Shown: positions 16,898 to 26,400, numbered from the stretch's first letter. The stretch: DNA of 64,000 bases from Actinoplanes nipponensis (GCF_016862275.1 NZ_BOMQ01000008.1:124001-188000), one strand, 5' to 3'. Notes: generated by a model from the letters alone, not told the origin. Made by a program: numbers and translations.

Positions 16898-18140
16898 TCT
16901 GGGCTCCCGTCATCGCGCGGCGCGGTCCCCGGGCGGCCGCCGCCCGGGTCAGGACGGCCTCGAACTCCGCGAACAGCAGGTCCCGGGAGAACCGCTGCAC
17001 GGCGAGCCGGTGGGCGGCCTCCCGGGCCTGCTTGAGCCACAGCTCGTCGCGGACGTGCGCGGCCAGCTCCGCGCCCGCCCGCTCGGCGTCGTACGGGTCC
17101 AGCACCAGGCCCGCGCCGGTCTCGCGCAGCAGGTCGGCCTGCCACCCGCCGTAGTTGACGGCGATGGGCCGGGACGCGGCGAGCGCGTCGAAGAACTTGT
17201 TGGCGGAGTTGTCCCACAGCGCGCGGACCGGCCGGACGAAGCTGGTCGACATGGTGGCGGCGCCGAGGATCACCGGCAGGTCGGCCTTGGGGACCTGCTC
17301 CCACATGTGCACGTTGCGGCCGAGCAGCCCGTACCCGGCGGCGAGCCGCTCGGTCTCGGCCCACTCCTTGCCGTGCCCGACGATGAGCACCCGGATCTCC
17401 GGGTCGGTCTCGGCCATCCGGCGCGCGGCCCGGACCAGGTACTCCACGCCGTTGACGGCGCCCAGCGCGCCGGTGTAGACGATCAGTGGCCGGTCGCCGA
17501 GCCAGCGGTGCTCCTCGCGGAAGCGCTGGACGGCGGCCGGGGCGACCTCGAACAGGGCCAGGTCGGCGGCGTTGGGGATGACCGTGGTGCGGGTGCCGGG
17601 GCGGCGTGCGGTGACCCCGGCGGCCATGCCGGGGGAGAGGGCGACGACCTCCTCGGCACTGCGGTAGGCGAGGTTGGCCAGCGCGCCGGCCAGCCCGCGG
17701 ACGAGCGGGTTGCGCAGCACGCCCAGCGCGATCGGCACCTCCGGCCACAGGTCGCGCACCTCGAAGACGAACGGCACCCGGCGCAGCTTGGCCGCCACGA
17801 CGCCGGGCACGGCGACGGTCAGCGGGGTGCTGGTGGCGAAGACCAGGTCGGCCTTCAGCGCGGTGGCCTTGGCCGCGGCCAGGACCATGAACTCGGCGAA
17901 GGCGCGCAGCCGCCGGGCGAAGGACATGTGGTTGGAGTACGGCACCGAGAACCAGTGCACCTGGATGCCGTCGTCGTCGGTGCGCCGCCAGCCCAGCGAG
18001 CGCCGGCCCGGCGTGATGTCGGTGGTGATGACGTGCACCTCGTCGCCCCGGGCGACCAGCCGGCGGGCCTGCTCGTAGGAGCGGATCCCGCCGGTCATCC
18101 CGGGATTGCAGTAGTACTGGTGGATATAGACGATGCGCAT
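16884..18140 (-). CDS. GT4 family glycosyltransferase, WbuB-like
   Basis: 418 residues. The start MRIVYIHQYYCNPGMTGGIRSYEQAR is typical of WbuB-type GT4 enzymes; the C-terminal GT-B half has VIPNAADLALF, IVYTGALGAVNGVEYLVRAA and KFFDALAASRPIAVNYGG. It should add a sugar to the lipid-linked repeat unit from a nucleotide sugar. The ATG at 18140 is chosen because it gives the canonical N-terminus and follows a GAAGGAG site. An ATG at 18170 overlapping the previous stop as ATGA is an alternative that adds ten residues. It is the only glycosyltransferase recognised in the operon. Confidence 0.88.
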   Translation of the reverse strand: MRIVYIHQYYCNPGMTGGIRSYEQARRLVARGDEVHVITTDITPGRRSLGWRRTDDDGIQVHWFSVPYSNHMSFARRLRAFAEFMVLAAAKATALKADLVFATSTPLTVAVPGVVAAKLRRVPFVFEVRDLWPEVPIALGVLRNPLVRGLAGALANLAYRSAEEVVALSPGMAAGVTARRPGTRTTVIPNAADLALFEVAPAAVQRFREEHRWLGDRPLIVYTGALGAVNGVEYLVRAARRMAETDPEIRVLIVGHGKEWAETERLAAGYGLLGRNVHMWEQVPKADLPVILGAATMSTSFVRPVRALWDNSANKFFDALAASRPIAVNYGGWQADLLRETGAGLVLDPYDAERAGAELAAHVRDELWLKQAREAAHRLAVQRFSRDLLFAEFEAVLTRAAAARGPRRAMTGAQSGTA

Positions 18141-18166
18141 CCCGGGCCTGCTCCTTCGCTGGGCGG

Positions 18167-19297
18167 TCATCGGGCCACCGCGCGGACGGCGGCGACGACC
18201 CGCTCGCGGTCCTGGTCGGTGAGGGCGGAGCCGCTGGGCAGGCACAGGCCGCGGCGGAACAGGCCGGCGCTGACCGCCCCGCCGCGGACCACGCAGTCGC
18301 GGAACACCGGCTGCAGGTGCATCGGCTTCCAGGCGGGCCGCGCCTCGATGTGCTGCCGGCCCAGGTGCTCGATGATCCGGTCCCGGTCCGCGCCGAACGC
18401 CGCGGCGTCGACCAGCAGGCAGGTGAGCCAGTGATTGGGCTCGCCGTAGTCGGCGACCGGCATGAACGTCAGGCCGGGCAGGTCGCCCAGCGCGGTGCGG
18501 TAGTGCCGGAAGGTCCGCCGGCGGGCCGCGATCAGGTCGCCGAGGCGCTGCACCTGGCCGCGGCCGACGGCGGCGAGCAGGTTGCTGAGCCGGTAGTTGT
18601 GGCCGACGGCGCGGTGCTCGTAGTGCGGCACCGGCTCGCGGGCCTGGGTGGCCAGGTAGCGGGCCCGGGTGGCCACCGTGCCGTCGTCGGTGAGCAGCAT
18701 GCCGCCGCCCCCGGTGGTGGCGATCTTGTTGCCGTTGAACGACAGCACCCCGGCCAGCCCGAACGAGCCGGCCGCGCGTCCCCGGTAGGTCGCGCCGAGC
18801 GCCTCCGCGGCGTCCTCGATCAGCGCGACGCCGTAGCGGTCGCAGGCCTCCAGCAGGGGCTCGTAGTCGGCGCACTGGCCGTACATGTCGACGGCGATCA
18901 CGGCCCGGGGGAGCTGGCCGCGGCCGGCGCGCAGCCGCAGCTCCTCGGCGACCAGGTCGGGATCGATGTTCCAGGTGTCGGCGGTGCTGTCCAGGAAGAC
19001 CGGCCGGGCGCCCAGGTACATCACCGCGTTGGCGCTGGCGGCGAAGGTGAACGAGGGCACCAGCACGGTGTCGCCGCGGCGCACGCCGGCCGTGATCAGG
19101 GCCAGGTGCAGCGCCGCGGTGCCGCTGCTGAGCGCCACCGCGTGCCGCACGCCGGTCAGCTCGGCGACCTGGGCCTCGAACGCGTCCAGGTCGGGCCCGA
19201 CCGGCGCGACCCAGTTGGAGTCGAACGCGGCCAGCAGCAGCTTGCGCTCGACGTCGCTGACGTCGGGCGGGGACAGGTAGATGCGCGCGTCAGTCAT
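18167..19297 (-). CDS. DegT/DnrJ/EryC1/StrS family PLP-dependent aminotransferase
   Basis: 376 residues. The family start YLSPPDVSDVERKLLLAAFDSNWVAPVGPDLDAFE, the cofactor pocket SSGTAALHLAL, IEDAAEALGATY, and the Schiff-base lysine in SFNGNKIATTGGGG are all present; the C-terminal AWKPMHLQPVF is conserved too. It is of the type making UDP-amino-keto-sugar derivatives such as the bacillosamine precursor. An amino sugar made here could be the acceptor for the FemAB-like proteins of the cluster (inference). It overlaps the deacetylase gene by eight bases. Confidence 0.9.
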   Translation of the reverse strand: MTDARIYLSPPDVSDVERKLLLAAFDSNWVAPVGPDLDAFEAQVAELTGVRHAVALSSGTAALHLALITAGVRRGDTVLVPSFTFAASANAVMYLGARPVFLDSTADTWNIDPDLVAEELRLRAGRGQLPRAVIAVDMYGQCADYEPLLEACDRYGVALIEDAAEALGATYRGRAAGSFGLAGVLSFNGNKIATTGGGGMLLTDDGTVATRARYLATQAREPVPHYEHRAVGHNYRLSNLLAAVGRGQVQRLGDLIAARRRTFRHYRTALGDLPGLTFMPVADYGEPNHWLTCLLVDAAAFGADRDRIIEHLGRQHIEARPAWKPMHLQPVFRDCVVRGGAVSAGLFRRGLCLPSGSALTDQDRERVVAAVRAVAR

Positions 19298-20060
19298 GGA
19301 CCCGCGTCCGTACGGCCCACAGCGGCCAGGCCGGGTGCAGGCCTTGGCGGCGGATGGCCATCGGGGAGTCGCCCGGGTGCATCGGCGCGCGCAGCGTGGT
19401 GGCGAAGCTGCGGTAGCCGGCCTCCCGCACGGTGCGCAGGTCGCGGTCGAGGAAGTCGACGGCGGGGTTGCCGTACGGGGCGGCGAAGTCGCGCACCTCG
19501 GCGCCGAGCCGGTCCTCGATCTCCTTCTTGGAGTCGAGGATCTCCCGTACCGCCGCGTCGTCGTCGGTGTCGGCCAGCCGGGGATGGGTCACGGTGTGCG
19601 AGCCGAAGCGGTGCCCGGCCGCCGCCAGCTCCCGGCAGTCCCGCCAGGTCAGGTTGCCGGGCCGGCCGACCAGCCCCGAGGTGAGGAAGAAGGTGGCCGG
19701 CACGGCCAGCTCGGCCAGGATCGGGGCGAGCACGTCGGGCCAGCTCGGGTGCCCGTCGTCGAACGACAGGCAGAACATCGGCCCGGTCAGCGGGCGGCGC
19801 CCGGCCAGCACGTCGAGCGCGGTGTCCCAGGACACCAGCGGGCCGAGGCGGCGGAACGTGCGCAGGTGGTGGCCCAGATCGCCGGCGTACGCGGCGGGAA
19901 CGTCGTGGTAGAAGGGGAAGTACAGCCCGGCGGTGGCCGGCAGCCGCTTGAACATCCCGGCCGGCGCCAGCACCCGGCCCTGCATCCGGGGGCGCGCCCG
20001 CAGCTTGCTGCGCAGCCCCAGCTCGTTGAGCCGTCGTTGGAAACCGGTAGGCGACTCCAC
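19290..20060 (-). CDS. Polysaccharide deacetylase (NodB homology domain)
   Basis: 256 residues from a GTG start. NodB motif 1 is LSFDDGHPS (catalytic and metal Asp pair), motif 2 is GSHTVTHPRL (metal histidines), and motif 3 is FAAPYGNP. It removes N- or O-acetyl groups from polymer sugars with a divalent metal. No signal peptide is visible, which is common in exopolysaccharide loci where such proteins may act on lipid-linked units or use another route. It is the first gene of the minus-strand operon; the AT-richer region upstream should hold the operon promoter. Confidence 0.88.
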   Translation of the reverse strand: MESPTGFQRRLNELGLRSKLRARPRMQGRVLAPAGMFKRLPATAGLYFPFYHDVPAAYAGDLGHHLRTFRRLGPLVSWDTALDVLAGRRPLTGPMFCLSFDDGHPSWPDVLAPILAELAVPATFFLTSGLVGRPGNLTWRDCRELAAAGHRFGSHTVTHPRLADTDDDAAVREILDSKKEIEDRLGAEVRDFAAPYGNPAVDFLDRDLRTVREAGYRSFATTLRAPMHPGDSPMAIRRQGLHPAWPLWAVRTRVHD

Positions 20061-20269
20061 GCTCGTGGCACCCCTGTCCGTGCTCGGTCCGGCGATGCAC
20101 TCACCCTGACAAATGGGGGCCGGGTCGCGTCAGTAGCAATTGTCATAACGAACATGAAGACTCTTCACTTCAATTCATCGGGGGTCCGGACGGTCCTTGC
20201 GGAATGGCCGCGCGGCGGGGCATCATCCGGCAGGAGGGCCTATTTATCGAGCCGCCCGGGGAGATCTTC
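20061..20269. promoter_or_regulatory. Divergent control region of the exopolysaccharide cluster
   Basis: This stretch has a visibly lower GC content (20100-20190) between the operon start and the divergent FemAB-like gene. It contains an inverted pair TGACAA (20107-20112) and TTGTCA (20140-20145) and a perfect palindrome GAAGA-C-TCTTC (20156-20166). These are candidate operator sites; promoter hexamers cannot be placed with confidence. Confidence 0.4.
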
Positions 20270-21283
20270 ATGCTGCGACTGCACCGGGCGGAGCCGACGG
20301 CCGCGCTGTGGGCCGACCGGGCCACGTACGACGACCGCCTCATCTTCCACACCGAGCCGTGGCTGCGCTTCGTCGCCGAGTCCCAGCGTGCCGAGCCGGT
20401 CCTGGCCACGGTCACCGACGGCCCGCGTCCGGTCGGGCACTTCACCGGGCTGCTCACCAGGCGTTACGGCCTGCGGATCCTGGGCAGCCCGATGGCCGGC
20501 TGGACCACCTCCTACCTGGGCTTCAACCTCGATCCGGGGGTGCCGCGCCGGGCCGCGCTGGAGGCGCTGGTGCCGTTCGCGTTCGGCGAGCTGGGCTGCG
20601 CGCACCTGGAGCTGCGCGACCGCGGCCTGACCGAGCCCGACCTGGCCGGCCTGGGCCTGCGCTGGGCGGCGGCCCCCACCGCGGTGATCGACCTGACCCC
20701 CGACGAGGACGCGCTGTTCGGCGCGATGACCGGCGCCTGCCGCCGCAATATTCGCAAGGCGGCCAAGTCGTCGGTGGTCGTGGCGGAAGCCGATCCCGCC
20801 GACGACACATTCGCCGGCGAATTCCACGAACAGCTGCGCGACGTTTTCGCCAAACAGAATCTGGTGCCGACCTATTCGATCGAGCGGGTCCGCGCGCTGA
20901 TCCGCAATCTGGCCCCGGGCGGGCGCCTCCTGCTGCTGCGCGCCCGCGACGGCGAGGGCCGCTGCATCGCGACGGCGGTCCTGCCCTGGTACCACCGCAC
21001 GATGTACTTCTGGGGCGGGGCCAGCTGGCGCGAGCACCAGCACCTGCGCCCCAACGAGGCGCTGATCTGGCACGCGCTGCGCTGGGCGAAACAGCGCGGG
21101 GTGGCCGAGTTCGACTTCGTCGGCGGCAACGCCTACAAGGCCAAGTACGGCACCACGGAAGTGCCGGTGCCGTGGGCCCGGCGGTCCCGGTCGCCGCTGG
21201 TCGCCGGGTTGCGGGACGCGGCCAAGGAGGGATTCGCGCTCAAGCAGCGGGCGGTGGCCCGCCTGGCCCGGGTGAGCCGCTGA
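20270..21283 (+). CDS. FemAB-like GNAT acyltransferase (exopolysaccharide cluster copy 2)
   Basis: 337 residues from the ATG at 20270, which follows a GGGGAG site six bases upstream; an in-frame ATG at 20204 has a weaker site. The protein shows SYLGFNLDPGVPRRAALEALVPF, CRRNIRKAAKSSVVV, YFWGGASWREHQHLRPNEALIWHALRWAKQRG and the end block FDFVGGNAYKAKYGT, typical of FemAB-like tandem GNAT proteins. It is transcribed away from the exopolysaccharide operon and has the same length as the FemAB-like protein at its other end, so it probably also decorates the polymer (inference). Confidence 0.78.
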   Translation: MLRLHRAEPTAALWADRATYDDRLIFHTEPWLRFVAESQRAEPVLATVTDGPRPVGHFTGLLTRRYGLRILGSPMAGWTTSYLGFNLDPGVPRRAALEALVPFAFGELGCAHLELRDRGLTEPDLAGLGLRWAAAPTAVIDLTPDEDALFGAMTGACRRNIRKAAKSSVVVAEADPADDTFAGEFHEQLRDVFAKQNLVPTYSIERVRALIRNLAPGGRLLLLRARDGEGRCIATAVLPWYHRTMYFWGGASWREHQHLRPNEALIWHALRWAKQRGVAEFDFVGGNAYKAKYGTTEVPVPWARRSRSPLVAGLRDAAKEGFALKQRAVARLARVSR

Positions 21284-21293
21284 CCGGCGGCTG

Positions 21294-22889
21294 TCAGTAA
21301 CGGAAGTGCGTTACCAGGTCCTGGAGCCGGGCGCTGAGCTGCGTCAGTTCGGCCGAGGCGCGCTCGGTGTCGGAGACGGCCCGGCCGGTCGTGCCGGTCG
21401 CGTCCGCCACCTCGGTCACCGCCGCCGCGATCGCGTTCGTGCCGTGGGCGGCCTCCGCCACGCTGCGGCTGATCTCCGCCGAGGTCGCGGCCTGCTCCTC
21501 GACGGCGGCCGCCACCATGGTCTGGTAGCCGTTGATCCGGCCGATGATCTCGCTGATCTCGCTGATCGCGCCGACTGCCGCGTTCGTGTCGCTCTGGATG
21601 GCCTGCACCCGCCGGCCGATGTCCTCGGTCGCCCGCGCCGTCTCCTGGGCGAGATCCTTCACCTCGCCCGCGACCACGGCGAATCCCTTGCCCATGTCGC
21701 CGGCCCGGGCCGCCTCGATGGTCGCGTTCAGGGCGAGCAGGTTGGTCTGCTCGGCGATGGAGGTGATGACGCGTAGGACGTTGCCGATCTCCGCGGACGA
21801 CTCGCCCAGCTTGCCCACGATGTCGTTCGTGGAATGCGCGGCGCGCACCGCCTCCTCGCCCACCAGCGCCGCCTCGGCGGCGTTCTGCGCGATCTCCCGG
21901 ATGGACGTGCCCATCTCCGACGCCCCCGTCGAGATGGTGGAAACGTTCGTGGACACCCGCGCCGCGGTGCTGGACACCTCGTCGACCCGGTGTGAGGTGG
22001 CCTGTGCCGCATCCGCGAGGCGCTGGCTGGTCGCGGTCAGCGTGCCCGAGGAGTTGCCGACGGCGACGGCCGATTCGACCACGCCGGAGACGATCCGGCG
22101 GATCTCCGCGACGGCACGGTGCAACGCGTCGCCCATCCGGCCGATCTCGTCGTTCCCGGTCGCCTCGTTCCGCTGGCTGAGGTCGCCGGCCGCGAGCCGG
22201 TCGATCGCCGTCATGAGGCCGCTGACCGGGCGGCGGATGCTGCGCACCACGAGCCAGCCCAGCAGCACGGCGAGCAGGGCCACGACCACCAGCACCACGA
22301 CGGTGACCCGCTGCACCCGCGAGGTCGCGGCGGCGATCTCGGCGCGCTGGGCGGCGGCGTCCTCGCGCAGCAGGTTCGCCATCGCGTCGAAGTCGCCGCC
22401 GAGCTGGCCGGCGAGCTTGGCGGCCTGAGCGTCGAACTCGGCCTCCGCGGCCCTGTCGCCCGCCGCGGTGGCGGCCTCCCGCGCCCGGTGCGCGGTGAGG
22501 AACGCCTTGCGGTCGGCGATGATCCGGTCCACGGCCGGCACCATGGTCGACGGCGCGCTGGCGCGCAGTTCGGCGAGGGAAGCCTCGGTGCTCGCTTCGA
22601 AGACCTGCGCGGTCTTGGCGAGGTCCGCGCGGGCGGCCGGATTGAGCAGGCTGGCGGCGACCAGGCCGAAAATGGTGCTCTGGTAGTGCGCGGCCTGGGC
22701 GGCCCGCAGGTGCTCCAGCGGAATGACATCACGCACCGTCATCTGGGAGGCGCGATGGTTCGCCTGACCCTGCTGGTACATGCAGAATATCCCGAATCCC
22801 ACCATGATGGTGGTGACCAACAGGAATGCGGCCAGCACACGGGCACCGACGCTGCGCTGCAGCGAAGCGAAACCGAGCAACGAACTCAC
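21294..22889 (-). CDS. Methyl-accepting chemotaxis protein
   Basis: About 531 residues. A first membrane helix ([21 protein letters not shown]) precedes a four-helix-bundle sensor of about 150 residues. A second helix ([21 protein letters not shown]) leads to a HAMP domain and the signalling hairpin tip [36 protein letters not shown], nearly invariant in the family. It should signal to CheA/CheW; no other chemotaxis gene is in the window. The start is uncertain: GTG 22889 is taken, but its GGGGAG site lies too close; ATG 22922 and a TTG slightly downstream are alternatives. Confidence 0.9.
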   Translation of the reverse strand: MSSLLGFASLQRSVGARVLAAFLLVTTIMVGFGIFCMYQQGQANHRASQMTVRDVIPLEHLRAAQAAHYQSTIFGLVAASLLNPAARADLAKTAQVFEASTEASLAELRASAPSTMVPAVDRIIADRKAFLTAHRAREAATAAGDRAAEAEFDAQAAKLAGQLGGDFDAMANLLREDAAAQRAEIAAATSRVQRVTVVVLVVVALLAVLLGWLVVRSIRRPVSGLMTAIDRLAAGDLSQRNEATGNDEIGRMGDALHRAVAEIRRIVSGVVESAVAVGNSSGTLTATSQRLADAAQATSHRVDEVSSTAARVSTNVSTISTGASEMGTSIREIAQNAAEAALVGEEAVRAAHSTNDIVGKLGESSAEIGNVLRVITSIAEQTNLLALNATIEAARAGDMGKGFAVVAGEVKDLAQETARATEDIGRRVQAIQSDTNAAVGAISEISEIIGRINGYQTMVAAAVEEQAATSAEISRSVAEAAHGTNAIAAAVTEVADATGTTGRAVSDTERASAELTQLSARLQDLVTHFRY

Positions 22890-23132
22890 TCTCCCCGGAC
22901 GATCAGGACACACCTCTCCCATCGAACGCCGGTGGCCCGAACTGAGGCATTCGACGGAGATCGCGCCCGCGAGCGCCCGGCCGGCCCCCGGCGGGACCGC
23001 GCCCACCCGGGTTCCGGCCTTTCCTGCGCCGCTCGAACCTGCCCCGGACGGTCCTGAGCATGCGCTGAGAGCTTCTCAGCCGGCGCCCAGCAGCAATCCG
23101 CCCACAATGGCCTCCCGCCCGAGGAGGACCTC

Positions 23133-24134
23133 ATGCGCCGACTGTGGCAGCGATGGCCGGCCTGGATCGGCCCGGCGGCCGCGGCGTGGGCGGCCGCCTA
23201 CGCCCTCGCGCTGGCGGTGGCCGCCGTGACCGCGGACCACCCGGTGCTGGGGACGCGGGCGCTGGTCGGGCCGGCGGTCGCGGTTCTGCTCGCCGGCGCC
23301 GCCGTGGCCGGGCTGACGCTCACCCCGTGGGCGGCGCGGGTGCCGGCCCGGGCCGTGACGGCCGGGCAGGCGGCGGTGGCGGTGCTCGCCCTGGCGTCCA
23401 GCTGCTGGGTGCTGCTGGACCTCATCTCCCTGGTCCTCACCGGCCGGGTGGAGGACCCGCACGGCCACAGCAACTGGCTGACCTTCGCCCAGCGGCTGGG
23501 TTTCGTCCTGGCCGGCGTCCTGTTCAGCGCCGCCGCCGTGGCCTGGCACCGCCGCAGCACCGGCAGTTGCGTCCGCTGCGGGCGGCGGCATCCGGCCGGC
23601 TGGACGGCCCGGCGGTATCCCGTCCCGCACGCCGCGCCCCGGGGCGTCCGCCGTGCCGCCTACGCGGGCTGCCTGATCTTTCTGCTCTACGCCGGCGCGC
23701 ACACCCTCGGCGCGCTCGGCGTGCCCGGCATCGAGCCGCCCGGGTTCCGGCCGCCGCCGATCTGGATCGTGCCGCTGTCCGGCGCCGTCGCGCTGGCCGA
23801 CTTCCTGCTGCTGGGCCTGGTCCGGCCGTGGGGCATGGCCTTCCCGCGGTGGACGCTGTGGCTGTCCGGGCGGCGGGTGCCGCGGGCGCTGCCGCTGACG
23901 CCCGTGTGGCTGATCGCGCCCACGCTGAGCGGGTACGGCGTCATCCTCGTGGTGGTCGCCGTCCTGCTGGCGACCGGCGTGCTGGCCGGCGACGGCAACC
24001 CGCCGTACCTGATCGCCGCGGCCGGCCTGTCGTTCGGCGGCTACGGCATCGCCCTGGCCGTCGCGGCCGTGTCCTACCAGCGCCGTACCAGGCCGAGGTG
24101 CGCGGCCCCGGCCGGCGCCGGCGTCCCGGCGTGA
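23133..24134 (+). CDS. Multi-pass membrane protein of unknown function
   Basis: 333 residues with about eight hydrophobic segments, preceded by a GAGGAGG site. A soluble loop after the fourth segment contains CVRCGRRHP, a two-cysteine knuckle that could be half a zinc site, within a basic stretch. Similar proteins are common in actinomycetes without an assigned function. The alpha/beta hydrolase gene starts 46 bp downstream on the same strand and may be co-transcribed. Confidence 0.75.
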   Translation: MRRLWQRWPAWIGPAAAAWAAAYALALAVAAVTADHPVLGTRALVGPAVAVLLAGAAVAGLTLTPWAARVPARAVTAGQAAVAVLALASSCWVLLDLISLVLTGRVEDPHGHSNWLTFAQRLGFVLAGVLFSAAAVAWHRRSTGSCVRCGRRHPAGWTARRYPVPHAAPRGVRRAAYAGCLIFLLYAGAHTLGALGVPGIEPPGFRPPPIWIVPLSGAVALADFLLLGLVRPWGMAFPRWTLWLSGRRVPRALPLTPVWLIAPTLSGYGVILVVVAVLLATGVLAGDGNPPYLIAAAGLSFGGYGIALAVAAVSYQRRTRPRCAAPAGAGVPA

Positions 24135-24180
24135 GAAACACCCGCACGTCGGGTCGATGGACCGCCTACTGTCACCGGTC

Positions 24181-25077
24181 ATGACCGAGACCTTCGTGAG
24201 CTCCGGTCCGCTGCGCCTGTGGACCGAACGGACCGGGCGCCCCGGTCACCCCGCCGTCCTGCTGATCGCGGGCGCGGCGGCCCAGGGCATCACGTTTCCC
24301 GACGCGCTGGTCGAGCGCCTCGTCGCCCACGGCCGGCAGGTGATCCGGTTCGACCATCGCGACACCGGGCGCTCGAGCATCGTCGACGTCGACCGGCACC
24401 CGTACGGCCTGGCCGACCTGGCCGCCGACGCCCTGGCCGTGCTGGACGCCCACGGGCTGCCGTCCGCACACCTCGCCGGGGCCTCGATGGGTGGCGTGGT
24501 CGCGCAGTGGCTGGCCGTGCACCGGCCGGCCCGGGTCAGCGCCCTGACCCTGCTGTCCACCACCCCGATGGGCCACGATCCCGGCCCCGGCCGGCAGCGG
24601 GCCGCCGCCGGGCAGCCCGCCGACCCCGCCGACCTGCCCCCGCCGACCCCGCGTTTCCTGCGGCATCTGGCCGACACCGACGGCGACCCGGCCGGCGTGG
24701 AAGCCGACGTGGCCCTCTTCAAGGTCATGAACGGCGACGTCCGCCCGTTCGACGAGCCGGCCGCCCGGGCGATGCTCCAGCGCTGCTGGGCCAGGGCCAC
24801 CGACCCGGCCGCCGCCGCCCACCACCACCTGATCGGCGCCCGGATGGGCCCGGACCTGCTGGCTCCGCTGTCGACGATCACCGCCCCCACCACGGTCGTC
24901 CACGGTGACCAGGACCCGATCTTCCCGCCGGCCCACGGCGCGGCCGTGGCCGCCGCGATTCCCGGGGCCCGCCTGCACATCGTCCCCGGCATGGGCCACG
25001 TCTACTTCTCCCCGGGTCTGCCGGAGCACCTCGCCGACCTGATCGCCGCCCAGGCCCCGGCGGAGAGCTCAGGGTGA
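24181..25077 (+). CDS. Alpha/beta hydrolase
   Basis: 298 residues. The fold markers are LLIAGAAAQ (oxyanion region), FDHRDTGRSS, nucleophile elbow GASMGG, acidic residue in VHGDQDPIFPP and the catalytic His in VPGMGHVYFSPG. This matches the common actinomycete hydrolases annotated as esterases or related to aclacinomycin methylesterase. The ATG at 24181 is chosen over 24157 because the family N-terminus (MTETFVSSGPLRLWTE) begins there; it lacks a ribosome site and may be leaderless. Its end overlaps the convergent PAP2 gene by nine bases. Confidence 0.88.
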   Translation: MTETFVSSGPLRLWTERTGRPGHPAVLLIAGAAAQGITFPDALVERLVAHGRQVIRFDHRDTGRSSIVDVDRHPYGLADLAADALAVLDAHGLPSAHLAGASMGGVVAQWLAVHRPARVSALTLLSTTPMGHDPGPGRQRAAAGQPADPADLPPPTPRFLRHLADTDGDPAGVEADVALFKVMNGDVRPFDEPAARAMLQRCWARATDPAAAAHHHLIGARMGPDLLAPLSTITAPTTVVHGDQDPIFPPAHGAAVAAAIPGARLHIVPGMGHVYFSPGLPEHLADLIAAQAPAESSG

Positions 25078-25764
25078 CGCCGGGCTCTGGGCCAGTTCCG
25101 GTTCGAGCCCCTCCTCGACCACCGGCGTGGCCCGCACCCGCGGGAACGCCGCCGCCGTCACCGCGACCACCGCGACCCCGAGCAGCCAGCCCGCCACCAC
25201 GTCGCTGGTCCAGTGCACGCCCAGCACGATCCGGCTCAGCCCGGTCAGCACCGTCACCGCGATGGCCGCGCCCCACAGCACCCACCGCCGGGCGCCCCGG
25301 GCGACCGGCAGCAGCACCAGCACGAACACCCCGGCGGCCAGGGCCGCGTTGAGGGCGTGCCCGGACGGGAACGAGTAGCCGGTGGCCCGGGCCACCGGGT
25401 CGAGCAGGTCGGGGCGGTGCCGGCCGACCAGCAGCTTCAGCAGCGCGCCGAGCAGTCCGCCGACCACCATCGTGGTGGCCGCCCACAGCGCGAGCCGCCG
25501 GGCCCGGCGGCGCAGCAGCCAGATCACCAGGCCCAGGGCCGCGATCCGCAGCGGGGTGGGCCCGAAGATGTTCGTCCACCACACGGTGGCCTTCGTCGCG
25601 TGCGGGTGGCCCACGGCCCAGCCGTGCAGGGCGTCCGTCACCGTCGCGTCCAGGTCGTGCAGCGGGCCCCAGCCGCCGGAGACGAGCGCCGCGATCAGCG
25701 CGAACGGCACCAGCACCAGCAGCGCGAGGACGGACGCCGTGGTCAGGCGCAGGCCGAGCTTCAT
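25069..25764 (-). CDS. PAP2 family phosphatase
   Basis: 231 residues with six hydrophobic segments. All three phosphatase motifs are present: KLLVGRHRPD, YSFPSGHA and SRIVLGVHWTSDVVAG, giving the Arg, the Ser-Gly-His and the His/Asp of the active site. It likely dephosphorylates a lipid phosphate such as undecaprenyl pyrophosphate or phosphatidate at the outer membrane face. The C-terminal tail after the last helix is acidic and short. It stands alone, convergent with the hydrolase gene. Confidence 0.9.
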   Translation of the reverse strand: MKLGLRLTTASVLALLVLVPFALIAALVSGGWGPLHDLDATVTDALHGWAVGHPHATKATVWWTNIFGPTPLRIAALGLVIWLLRRRARRLALWAATTMVVGGLLGALLKLLVGRHRPDLLDPVARATGYSFPSGHALNAALAAGVFVLVLLPVARGARRWVLWGAAIAVTVLTGLSRIVLGVHWTSDVVAGWLLGVAVVAVTAAAFPRVRATPVVEEGLEPELAQSPASP

Positions 25765-25869
25765 GGCTCTTCTCTACCCCGGATCGGGTTTCCGAATCGG
25801 CGCGGGCAGCGCCGGCCGGCGGCGATATCGGGTCGCGGGCCGGCGCCGCCCGTGGTAGTTCTGGCAACC

Positions 25870-26400
25870 ATGCTGGGAGATCTGGTCCGCCTGCGGGCGA
25901 TGGAACCGGCCGACGCCGAGGCGCTGTGGCGGTGGAACCACGACCCGCAGGTGATGCGCTGGATGCAGGACAACTATCCGCAGTCGCTGGCCCGGATGAC
26001 GCGCTGGCTGGGCGAGGAGCGCGGCCGCAACGTGCACGGCGACGTCCTGCTCGGCATCGAGGCCCAGGCCGACGACCAGCTGATCGGCCTGGTCCGGCTG
26101 CACGGGGCGACCCCCGAGCTGGGCATCGCGGAGCTGGACATCTATCTGGGTGAGAAGAACTACTGGGGCAAGGGGTACGCGACGGACGCGGTGCGCACGG
26201 TGTGCCGGTACGGCTTCGATAAGATGCGCCTGCACAAGATCACGCTGACCGTGGTGACCGAGAACGAGCCGGCCCGGCGGGCGTACCGGAGGGTCGGCTT
26301 CGTCGAGGAGGGCCGCCTGCGCCAGGTCTTCCGCCGCGACGGCCGGTGGTACGACGAGTTCACCATGGGCCTGCTGCGCGGCGAGCTGACCGAGGGCTGA
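25870..26400 (+). CDS. GNAT family acetyltransferase (RimJ/SpeG-like)
   Basis: 176 residues. The acetyl-CoA binding motif is ELDIYLGEKNYWGKGYATDAVRTVCRYGFDKMRLHKITLTVVTENEPARRAYRRVGFVEEG (about residues 95-155), which is the typical A-B motif block of RimJ/SpeG-like enzymes. The C-terminus WYDEFTMGLL is also standard. The substrate may be a protein N-terminus, a polyamine or an antibiotic and cannot be told. Its stop codon directly touches the stop codon of the convergent MarR gene. Confidence 0.9.
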   Translation: MLGDLVRLRAMEPADAEALWRWNHDPQVMRWMQDNYPQSLARMTRWLGEERGRNVHGDVLLGIEAQADDQLIGLVRLHGATPELGIAELDIYLGEKNYWGKGYATDAVRTVCRYGFDKMRLHKITLTVVTENEPARRAYRRVGFVEEGRLRQVFRRDGRWYDEFTMGLLRGELTEG

